DNA of 11,265 bases from contig AQRW01000104.1 of the NCBI GenBank assembly GCA_000402295.1, forward strand, positions 1-11,265, written 5' to 3'. Below are positions 1 to 5,779 of the stretch, piece after piece (within the stretch, counting starts at the first letter, position 1; each line of letters starts with the position of its first letter). Position numbers and translations under genes: made by a program. The notes beneath the pieces are model-generated. The model saw only the letters and a list, made by a program, of their open reading frames with translations. It was not told the DNA's origin and did not search any database. Source of the stretch: Candidatus Aerophobus profundus SCGC AAA252-L23 (GTDB taxonomy: Bacteria > Aerophobota > Aerophobia > Aerophobales > Aerophobaceae).

Positions 1-434
1 TTTTAGAGCAAAGAAAGAATGGCAGAGTCACCATTACTGATGAGCGCATGACCAGATTCTGGATTACCTTAGAACAGGGAGTTTGTTTTGTTATTGATTG
101 TATTGATAGAATGAAGGGGGGCGAAGTGTTTATCCCCAAGATTCCCAGTATGAAAGTTATTGACTTAGCAGATACAATTGCTCCAAAGGCTAAAAAAGAG
201 GTTATAGGAATTCGTCCGGGAGAGAAGATTGATGAAGTTTTGCTTACCGAAGAAGAGGCACGTCACGCTCAAGAATTTGATAGTCTCTTTGTAATTGAGC
301 CAGAACATCCTTTTTGGCATCAAGGTAACCTTAAGGAAGGGAAAACACTTTTAGATGGTTTTAGATTCACCAGTAACTCCAATAATTGGTGGTTGACCAA
401 AGAAGAACTTGAGAAAATGATAGAGGAGCTCTAA
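1..434 (+). CDS. pseB: PseB C-terminal part (UDP-GlcNAc 4,6-dehydratase, inverting), 5' end outside window
   Basis: The reading frame is open from base 3, so this is the 3' end (143 residues) of a gene that begins before the window; the internal ATG at 48 is not a start. The protein resembles the C-terminal, substrate-binding part of PseB, an extended short-chain dehydrogenase of about 330 residues. PseB converts UDP-GlcNAc to UDP-2-acetamido-2,6-dideoxy-beta-L-arabino-hexos-4-ulose, the first step of CMP-pseudaminic acid synthesis in the cytoplasm. Family landmarks are TITDERMTRFWITLEQG at the left edge, the IRPGEKIDEVLLTEEEA segment, and the FRFTSNSNNWWL C-terminus. The NAD(P)-binding Rossmann motif and catalytic Tyr-Lys lie in the missing N-terminal part. 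The stop codon (432-434) directly abuts the GTG of a pseC stub, the normal pseB-pseC order. The family call is firm; activity cannot be judged from a fragment. Confidence 0.93.
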   Translation, partial: LEQRKNGRVTITDERMTRFWITLEQGVCFVIDCIDRMKGGEVFIPKIPSMKVIDLADTIAPKAKKEVIGIRPGEKIDEVLLTEEEARHAQEFDSLFVIEPEHPFWHQGNLKEGKTLLDGFRFTSNSNNWWLTKEELEKMIEEL

Positions 435-560
435 GTGGATAAACTGAGGAATAGAAGCGTGACAGTTGCAGGAGCTAAAGTTTTATCTTACGGACACCAG
501 TGGATTGATAACGAAGATATCGATGCGGTAGTCAAAGAACTACCATTGGGAGAACGGTGA
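435..560 (+). pseudogene. Truncated 5' stub of a PseC-type aminotransferase
   Basis: A GTG at 435 follows the pseB stop immediately and opens a 41-codon frame ending in TGA at 558-560. Residues 17-34 read LSYGHQWIDNEDIDAVVK, which matches the start of the complete PseC on the minus strand of this window (LPYGHQWIDDEDIDGVVK). Homology stops at about codon 34-35 (base 537-539); the last six codons (LPLGER) do not resemble PseC. The whole PLP-binding body, about 370 residues, is missing, so this cannot be an active aminotransferase. By hand alignment of 18 codons the stub and the intact pseC differ at about 10 of 54 bases, so the stub is a diverged homologue and not a fresh copy. Its position after pseB is where pseC normally sits. 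I infer that a deletion or insertion removed the rest. Confidence 0.82.
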
Positions 561-567
561 TTTTTTA

Positions 568-960
568 ATGAAAGGGATTAAGAATTTTGGAATAGGGACT
601 GACATTGAAAGTATAGATAGATTTAGAAAATTAGACCTGGTCGATAATAATCTATTTTTAAACAGAATATTTACTAAAAATGAGCTGGATTATTGTTTTT
701 CGAAGGAGAAAGCAGCTCCTCATTTGGCTGCCAGATATGCAGGAAAGGAAGCAGTTATGAAAGCGCTAAGCAGTATTAGCAAGGTAAATTTGAACTATAA
801 TGAAATAGAAATACTTAATAATAAAAATGGGGTTCCAATGGTTAGAATTCACGATACAGGTTTTCATAATTTACAAGTATACCTTAGCTTATCACATTGT
901 AAAGATAAAGCTATAGCATTTGCCACTGTGGTAGGAGGTGATTGTCATGAAGAAGGTTAA
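568..960 (+). CDS. acpS: Holo-[acyl-carrier-protein] synthase-like 4'-phosphopantetheinyl transferase
   Basis: A 130-residue protein of the AcpS family, which transfers 4'-phosphopantetheine from CoA to a conserved serine of an acyl carrier protein in the cytoplasm. Seen directly: the N-terminal GIGTDIESIDRF signature with D12 as likely Mg ligand, an IFTKNELDYC segment, and the core ARYAGKEAVMKAL around residues 55-67, with E61 as the second Mg-binding acidic residue. A C-terminal LSLSHCKDKAIAFA strand follows. Length matches the family (about 120-130). ATG 568 is preceded by GGTGA at 556-560, seven bases upstream. The 3' end overlaps the aldolase gene, so it heads a translationally coupled cassette. 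Being in a sugar/acyl cluster and not with housekeeping genes, it may be a second copy dedicated to a cassette carrier protein, but no ACP gene is visible. The gene symbol denotes the family only. Confidence 0.9.
   Translation: MKGIKNFGIGTDIESIDRFRKLDLVDNNLFLNRIFTKNELDYCFSKEKAAPHLAARYAGKEAVMKALSSISKVNLNYNEIEILNNKNGVPMVRIHDTGFHNLQVYLSLSHCKDKAIAFATVVGGDCHEEG
933..938 (+). promoter_or_regulatory. Strong Shine-Dalgarno deciding the aldolase start
   Basis: AGGAGG lies eight bases upstream of the ATG at 947. An in-frame GTG at 938 overlaps this site and so cannot use it, which makes ATG 947 the supported start. The site lies inside the 3' end of the acpS-like gene, consistent with translational coupling. 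Confidence 0.8.
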
Positions 961-2011
961 TATTCTTGAAACTACATTAAGAGATGGAAGTTATGCAATT
1001 AATTTTTCTTTTACTTCGGCAGATACATCGATTATTTGTAGAAGTCTGGAAGAGGCGGGCTTTGAGTATATTGAGGTTGGACATGGAGTGGGTTTAAATG
1101 CCAGCAACCGAGGTTATGGACGTGCTGTTCAGACAGATGAAGAATATTCAATGGCGGCTGAGAGTGTCTTAAAGAAAGCAAAATATGGAATGTTTTGTAT
1201 TCCGGGAATTGCAAGACTCAAGGATATTGATTTAGCGGCAAAGCACCATATGGGGTTCATAAGAGTAGGGACGAATGTTACCGAAGTGCCAAATTCAGAA
1301 CCATATATCAAAAGAGCAAAAGAGTATGGAATGTTTGTTACAGCAAATTTTATGAAATCGTATGTTCTCCCACCTTACAAATTTGCTGAGCAGGTTAAGT
1401 TATCTGAAAAATATGGGGCAGATTTAGTTTATATAGTTGATTCTGCTGGAGGCATGTTTCCTAAAAACATTAAGGATTACTATGACGCAATAAGAGAGGT
1501 ATCTGATATACCTCTCGGATTCCATGGACATGACAATCTTGGGCTTGCCGTTTTTAACAGTATAGAAGCAGTGAAAATGGGTGCTGAGCTTATTGATTCT
1601 TCTTTGCAAGGATTGGGGAGAAGTGCAGGGAATGCTTCTACTGAAATTCTGGTTGCAGCACTTTTGAAGTTGGGATACAAAATAAATGTCAATTTTTTGA
1701 AGGTTCTGGAAATTGGCCAAAAATATATTCAGCCATTAATGACTTCTAAAGGTAAAGTGCTTTTAGATATTATTGCGGGATACGCTGATTTTCATTCAAG
1801 TTATATGCATTATATACACGAGTATTCGGCAAAATATCATATTAACCCGGTACTCTTGATTATAGAGTGGAGCAAGATAGATAAGGTTCATATAAATGAA
1901 GAAGAGATGGATAAAGTTGCTCAAAGAATAAAAAAGGATGAAAATATCTATCTTGGGAGATATAATTTTAGCAGGTATATAGGCAGAGAACAGGATGAAG
2001 AAAAATCTTGA
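947..2011 (+). CDS. 4-hydroxy-2-oxovalerate aldolase-like DRE-TIM metallolyase
   Basis: A 354-residue protein colinear with class II pyruvate aldolases of the DmpG/BphI/MhpE type, which cleave or form 4-hydroxy-2-oxoacids from pyruvate and an aldehyde using a divalent metal. Landmarks: ETTLRDGSY (residues 8-16; R12 and D13 are the catalytic Arg and metal-binding Asp positions), EVGHGVGL (43-50), VDSAGG (164-169), the metal-binding FHGHDN (192-197; H193, H195), a GLGRSAGNAS loop (222-231), and a C-terminal segment like the DmpG communication domain (GYADFHSSYMHYIHEYSAKY). The catalytic His expected right after LRDGS is Tyr16. The Tyr expected in the C-terminal YSS motif is His283. No acylating aldehyde dehydrogenase partner (DmpF/BphJ) is adjacent; an AMP-forming ligase follows instead. 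The gene overlaps acpS by 14 bases and the ligase by 17. Related alternatives are citramalate, isopropylmalate or homocitrate synthase-like condensation. The substrate is unknown. Confidence 0.85.
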   Translation: MKKVNILETTLRDGSYAINFSFTSADTSIICRSLEEAGFEYIEVGHGVGLNASNRGYGRAVQTDEEYSMAAESVLKKAKYGMFCIPGIARLKDIDLAAKHHMGFIRVGTNVTEVPNSEPYIKRAKEYGMFVTANFMKSYVLPPYKFAEQVKLSEKYGADLVYIVDSAGGMFPKNIKDYYDAIREVSDIPLGFHGHDNLGLAVFNSIEAVKMGAELIDSSLQGLGRSAGNASTEILVAALLKLGYKINVNFLKVLEIGQKYIQPLMTSKGKVLLDIIAGYADFHSSYMHYIHEYSAKYHINPVLLIIEWSKIDKVHINEEEMDKVAQRIKKDENIYLGRYNFSRYIGREQDEEKS

Positions 2012-3482
2012 TACACCGAAACTCTTAAAAGAAATTTTTGCCCAAAATTGGAAGGAGAGCTTTATATTTGATGCGAGCGAGGATAGGGTGATTTCTTATG
2101 AGGATTTTCTAGGAGCAGTCCTAAATTATAAAGAAAAACTAAAAAATTTTGGATTCAAAAAAGATGATACTGTTTGTCTGTTAATACCTAACTCGCTTGA
2201 TTTGATAATTCTGTACTTCGCCTGTTTGATAATGCAAATGACAGTTGTGCCGATCAATCCCAATAAAGGGAAGGAAGAGATAAAAGAGATATTATCACAG
2301 GTACCTTATAAAGCTGTAATTTGTGAAGCTGATGGAGTCAATTTCCCATGCAAAAAAATAAAAATTGCAGAATTCAGAGCCGCACTTTGCAAAAAAAGCA
2401 AAGTTAATATTGATAAATTAGGCATTTTCGATGCTGTTAATTACAACAAATTATTTCTCATCTCTTTTACCTCAGGTTCAACAGGAATCCCCAAAGGGGT
2501 TATGCATTCATTTAATAACTTAGTTTTAGGTGCAATTGCCTTTAATAAAAGATTCAGTTTTGGGGAAAATAGTATATTTTACCATAATTTGCCAATGACT
2601 TACATGGCGGGAATTCTAAATCTCATAATATTACCTTTTATTTCCATGAGTAAAATTGTAATTGGTGACCCCTTCAGTATTTCAAATGTTGTAAGATTTT
2701 GGGATTTACCCATAAAATACTCTGCCAATGTTTTCTGGTTTGTTCCTACAATTATTTCAATATTATTGAAGTTAGATAGGGGGACAAAGGGAATAGAGTA
2801 TGCAGCTAATACCAAGATTATTGGTTGTGTCGGCACTGCTCACTTAAACGAGCAGCTAAAAGAATCTTTTGAAGAAAAATATGAAATATCATTATATGAG
2901 AGCTATGGTTTATCAGAAACACTGTTTGTTGCGACCAATTTTCCGGGAAGGCCTCATGTAAAAGACAGTGCTGGAGAAGTGTTGGATGATGCCAGAATAT
3001 TCTTCTCTAAAGAGAGTGAAATTATCATAAATGTGCCATGGATGTTCTTGGGATACTCGAATGTTAAAACAGAGCATTGTTTTGAAGGGAAAAGCTTTCT
3101 TTCAGGAGACATAGGGAAGATTATAGAAGATGGTTCAATATTTATAACGAGTAGGAAAAAGGACTTAATTAATAAAGGAGGTATAAATATAAGTCCAAGA
3201 AGGATCGAGAACTTCATAGAGAGGTTTGGTATTCTTGAAGAATGTGCAATTATCGGTTTAGAAGATATCACTTTAGGAGAAAAAATAGTCTGCTTTTTTG
3301 TTCCCAAAACAGGGGTGCTTAGTAATACAAAGAAAAAAGAGTTAAATAATGAAATTATTGATAAATTAGGTAAAGATTACCGTATTGATGAGTTTATAAA
3401 GATAGAGAAAATTCCCAAAACCCCTACTGGCAAGATAAACAAACACGGAATTAAAGAAATGTACAAGGCCAAAGTAAAATGA
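1995..3482 (+). CDS. AMP-dependent acyl-CoA/acyl-ACP synthetase (ANL superfamily)
   Basis: A 495-residue class I adenylate-forming enzyme that would activate a carboxylic acid with ATP to an acyl-adenylate and load it on CoA or a phosphopantetheine carrier. The core motifs are all present: P-loop FTSGSTGIPKG (158-168), YESYGLSE (301-308), SGDIG (370-374), hinge RKKDLINKGG (387-396), and the C-terminal catalytic lysine in PKTPTGKINK (K480). Length is typical for a stand-alone ligase; there is no fused carrier or thioesterase domain, signal peptide or membrane segment. The start at 1995 lies inside the end of the aldolase gene and the stop overlaps the next start (ATGA at 3479-3482), so synthesis is coupled to its neighbours. 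The acid it activates cannot be read from the sequence. With an AcpS-like gene two places upstream, loading onto an ACP is plausible. Confidence 0.92.
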   Translation: MKKNLDTPKLLKEIFAQNWKESFIFDASEDRVISYEDFLGAVLNYKEKLKNFGFKKDDTVCLLIPNSLDLIILYFACLIMQMTVVPINPNKGKEEIKEILSQVPYKAVICEADGVNFPCKKIKIAEFRAALCKKSKVNIDKLGIFDAVNYNKLFLISFTSGSTGIPKGVMHSFNNLVLGAIAFNKRFSFGENSIFYHNLPMTYMAGILNLIILPFISMSKIVIGDPFSISNVVRFWDLPIKYSANVFWFVPTIISILLKLDRGTKGIEYAANTKIIGCVGTAHLNEQLKESFEEKYEISLYESYGLSETLFVATNFPGRPHVKDSAGEVLDDARIFFSKESEIIINVPWMFLGYSNVKTEHCFEGKSFLSGDIGKIIEDGSIFITSRKKDLINKGGINISPRRIENFIERFGILEECAIIGLEDITLGEKIVCFFVPKTGVLSNTKKKELNNEIIDKLGKDYRIDEFIKIEKIPKTPTGKINKHGIKEMYKAKVK

Positions 3483-4243
3483 TTATTCAAATTGACCATG
3501 TTGCTATTTCCTCGAGGGATTTTGATACACATATTAAGGCGATGCGTTCATTAGGCTATAATCTGCGTTTTGTGGAGAACGATATCAAAAATTTACAAAT
3601 AAAATGTGGATTAATGAGGCAGTTCAGTGAGCGACAAAATTTAGCCCTGCTCACTTGTGAAGGTAATATTGGCATTGAACTTATAAATCACAAACACATT
3701 AGTTCTGGAGATTCCCATATTCTTCCTATTTTCGAGAACGCCCCAGAAGATTTGTGCGAAAAGGTTGGCCAGAGAAAATTTAACGATAGTGTTTTTGTTG
3801 AAGCCAAACTGAAATGTTTTGATATTCCCGTTTATATACAAGAGAACACACACACCAGCAAGTTTCGGTTTAATAAGATGATTATAAAAACCAGAGATAT
3901 TAAAAAAGCTACAATTTTTTGGGAGTGCTTCGGGTTTAAGGTTTTTCAGGTTAAGAAAAGTTATGCTCTTTTAGGGTTTAACTCTTTGTTTAGTAAGGAT
4001 ATTTATCAAATTTACTTACAAAAAGAAAGTAACGTTAATGAGGTATCTTTTCTGGATGATAAGGGGTTTAACTGCATTGCATTTATAAGCAACTCAATAA
4101 AGAACGAAAAAGAAAACCTTGAGAGAAAAGGCATTAAAGTAACAGAGATAGAGAGACTATTACTAAACCAAAAAGTATTGAACATCTTTTTTGCCAGTGG
4201 GTCTTCGGGGGAACTTGCTGAAATGATAGGTATTCAAATTTAA
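3479..4243 (+). CDS. Two-module VOC (glyoxalase/dioxygenase-fold) protein
   Basis: A 254-residue protein with two tandem beta-alpha-beta-beta-beta modules of the vicinal oxygen chelate superfamily. Module 1 (about residues 2-70) opens with IQIDHVAIS (H7, typical first metal ligand) and closes with GIELIN (E67). A linker follows, then module 2 (about 128-254) opens with FRFNKMIIKTRD and closes with SGELAEMIGI (E248). The histidine usually found at the start of the second module is absent (Asn132-Lys133), so a full classical ligand set is not visible. VOC members include glyoxalase I, methylmalonyl-CoA epimerase, ring-cleaving dioxygenases and binding proteins. In this acyl-handling context an epimerase or isomerase of an activated acid is possible, but the reaction cannot be assigned. 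The start shares ATGA with the ligase stop. Confidence 0.78.
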   Translation: MIIQIDHVAISSRDFDTHIKAMRSLGYNLRFVENDIKNLQIKCGLMRQFSERQNLALLTCEGNIGIELINHKHISSGDSHILPIFENAPEDLCEKVGQRKFNDSVFVEAKLKCFDIPVYIQENTHTSKFRFNKMIIKTRDIKKATIFWECFGFKVFQVKKSYALLGFNSLFSKDIYQIYLQKESNVNEVSFLDDKGFNCIAFISNSIKNEKENLERKGIKVTEIERLLLNQKVLNIFFASGSSGELAEMIGIQI

Positions 4244-4266
4244 GCATATTTTGGAATTATAATACT

Positions 4267-4950
4267 ATGGACTACAATGCAAAAAAAGAGTGGACGAAAT
4301 TAATTTTGAGAAGCGAAATGGCATATCCTGCCGAATATGTTATTAGAATATTTAAAGGGAAATACCCCAGGTTACATCTTGGCAAAAATTTATTTAAGAA
4401 TAAGAAAATATGTGACACAGGGTGTGGCGATGGTAGAAACCTGGTTTTATTAAAGCAGTGCGGATTTGATATTTATGGGATAGAAATGACCGAAGAGATT
4501 CTCAACAAAGTAAAATCTAACTTACGAAATTTGAACATTAATGTAGATCTCAGAGTTGGTACAAATGATAGCATTCCATTTGAAGAGAAATATTTTGATT
4601 ACCTTTTATCGTGGAATTCTTGTTATTATATGGGGGAACAAAGTGATTTTAGTAAATATGTAGAAGAATTTGCCAGAGTTATTAAAAAAGAGGGATATCT
4701 CATCCTTTCTATTCCCAAAAAGACTTGTTTCATATACCATGGTAGTGAAAAATTGAAAGATGGATATCAAATTATCAGAAATGATCCATTTAATGTAAGA
4801 AATGGTGAAGTATTAAGAATGTTTGAAAATAAAGATGAAATTAAAAAAGATTTTTCAGGATATTTCAAAAACTTCATATTTGGATCAGTATATGATGATT
4901 GTTTTGGGCTTGATTATCATTGGCATCTGATTGTCTGTCAGAGGCAATGA
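4267..4950 (+). CDS. Class I SAM-dependent methyltransferase
   Basis: A 227-residue cytoplasmic protein with a Rossmann-like methyltransferase fold of the Methyltransf_11/25 type. Motif I is ICDTGCGDGRN (48-58), binding S-adenosylmethionine. The acidic residue ending the second strand is E73 in YGIEMT. An FDYLLSWNSCYYM segment (110-122) and EEFARVIKKEGYLILSIP (133-150) correspond to motifs II and III of small-molecule methyltransferases. The 23-base gap after the VOC gene lacks a strong Shine-Dalgarno, so the ATG at 4267 is the best but not a certain start. The 3' end overlaps the start of the broken aminotransferase (start at 4947 or 4950, stop 4948-4950). I infer O- or N-methylation of the cassette's small acid or of a sugar. 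C. jejuni flagellin glycan loci, which carry methylated glyceric acid groups on pseudaminic acid, also contain methyltransferases. Confidence 0.85.
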   Translation: MDYNAKKEWTKLILRSEMAYPAEYVIRIFKGKYPRLHLGKNLFKNKKICDTGCGDGRNLVLLKQCGFDIYGIEMTEEILNKVKSNLRNLNINVDLRVGTNDSIPFEEKYFDYLLSWNSCYYMGEQSDFSKYVEEFARVIKKEGYLILSIPKKTCFIYHGSEKLKDGYQIIRNDPFNVRNGEVLRMFENKDEIKKDFSGYFKNFIFGSVYDDCFGLDYHWHLIVCQRQ

Positions 4951-5195
4951 TGAAACTAACTAAAAAAGCAAATCTGATACGACCCTCTGTTACCATAAAA
5001 ATAGCAGATAAGGCAAGGGAATTGGAAAGAAGAGGAGAAAAAGTAATAAAATTGCAGATCGCTGAATCCCATCTTTCTACACCAGATATTGTAAAATCTG
5101 TTACAGTAAAGGCGTTATATAAAGACAAAACTCACTATAGTTATAAAGGAGTTCAAAAAATTAAAGAATTTTACCCTAATAGAGCCAGAGGGTAG
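4950..5195 (+). pseudogene. Class I/II PLP aminotransferase, N-terminal fragment (gutted gene)
   Basis: The frame from ATG 4950 (preceded by AGAGG at 4940-4944; ATG 4947 also in frame) encodes an N-terminus typical of aspartate aminotransferase-like fold I enzymes. It has SVTIKIADKARELERRG, then VIKLQIAES where VIxLxxGEP is usual, then TPDIVKSVTVKAL and a THYSYKGVQKIKEF segment. Similarity ends at about residue 72 (base 5166). The frame then runs through PNRARG to a stop at 5193-5195. Family members are near 390 residues, so about 80% is missing, including the NxxNPTG-like region and the PLP lysine. The C-terminal part follows immediately in another frame (next entry), so this is an internal deletion and not a simple nonsense mutation. 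It was probably the last gene of the + strand cassette and supplied an amino group to its product. Confidence 0.82.
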
Positions 5196-5774
5196 TTTGT
5201 GTGCATTTATCAACATCTCAAATATTAGTAATAATTCTACCCGGTTTTGTCTAGAATTAATTGATAAATGTAAAGTATCAGCAGCACCAGGAATAGTATT
5301 TGGAGACAATGCTGAGGAATATATAAGGATTTGTTTAGCAACAGGAAAAGGAATATATTTAGTTCCAAGAAGATATACAACCCCATTCTTCTTGGGGTAA
5401 TCTAACTCTTCCGCATAGATGTTTCCATTTACTACAATTCCCCTTGGATAATCTAATCTTTTGTTATCATCTATATAAACAGGGGTTTCTACTAACTTTG
5501 ATATATTTTCATAAAAAGAATTATCCGCCATATATGAGTCCACAATAACAACATCAGCATTTTTAACTAATTTAAACAACTTGTCTTTTTCTTGGAACCA
5601 ATTGAATATCCGATAGTTTTTACCCCTTAATAAATCCGTAATACTATCATCCCCGTTCACTATAAGCTCTGAAGCTACCCCTCTTTCTTTGAAGACTTCA
5701 TATAAAGAAATACACCTTGTTAGATGTCCAAAACCAATACTTTTACCACCTTCAGTAACGATGACAACCTTCAT
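5115..5774 (-). pseudogene. pseG: PseG (UDP-6-deoxy-AltdiNAc hydrolase) truncated after ~142 residues
   Basis: The frame starts at the ATG at 5774-5772 and begins like PseG, which removes UDP from UDP-2,4-diacetamido-2,4,6-trideoxy-beta-L-altropyranose, the fourth step of CMP-pseudaminic acid synthesis. The KSIGFGHLTRC motif carries His17, the position of the general base in C. jejuni PseG. VVIVDSYMADNSFY (75-88), PVYIDD (98-103) and YLLGTKYIP (134-142) follow as in the family's N-terminal GT-B-like domain. After about residue 142 (base 5349) PseG similarity stops. The other ~77 codons are antisense to the aminotransferase remnant and have no family character. The C-terminal UDP-binding domain of the usual 280-340-residue enzyme is missing, so hydrolase activity is unlikely. 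It is the last gene of the minus-strand operon, five bases after the class III aminotransferase, with a weak ribosome site. Confidence 0.85.
5170..5352 (+). pseudogene. Class I/II PLP aminotransferase, C-terminal fragment of the same gutted gene
   Basis: Read in the frame of base 5170 (one base out from the N-terminal piece), the sequence gives FTLIEPEGSLCAFINIS, then SAAPGIVFGDNAEEYIRICLATG. This matches the C-terminal region of aspartate aminotransferase-like enzymes: the PxGxFYxF strand, the V-x-PG-x-x-FG loop, and the RLSxA-type motif whose Arg (codon 5326-5328) binds the substrate alpha-carboxylate. No suitable start codon or Shine-Dalgarno serves it. Similarity ends near 5343-5352. From there the same bases, read on the other strand, encode residues 142 and upward of PseG. 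The remaining 20 or so C-terminal residues of the aminotransferase are therefore lost. The open frame to 5400 beyond that point is just antisense pseG. Confidence 0.78.
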
Positions 5775-5779
5775 AGTAT

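Noticed and set aside
116..121. Run of six G in pseB as a phase-variable tract
   Set aside because: Too short; phase-variable tracts in glycan genes are usually eight or more.
540..566. Possible C-terminal remnant of a lost gene (LPLGER in one frame, TTIGRTVIF in another) just before the acpS-like start
   Set aside because: Either could be the tail of a deleted cassette gene such as a short-chain reductase, but six to nine residues are too few to support an assignment.
938..949. GTG at 938 as an upstream start for the aldolase
   Set aside because: It lies inside the AGGAGG Shine-Dalgarno; ATG 947 has ideal spacing and begins at the family's usual position.
1424..1720. Minus-strand ORFs inside the aldolase, ligase and VOC genes
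   Set aside because: They are antisense shadows of well-supported family members, with no ribosome sites or recognisable motifs.
5335..5360. Rho-independent terminator or attachment site at the convergent junction
   Set aside because: No stem-loop with a T run and no repeat matching the left junction could be found by eye.
5197..5400. A 67-residue + strand ORF as an independent gene
   Set aside because: Its first two thirds are the aminotransferase C-terminal remnant and the rest is antisense to pseG.
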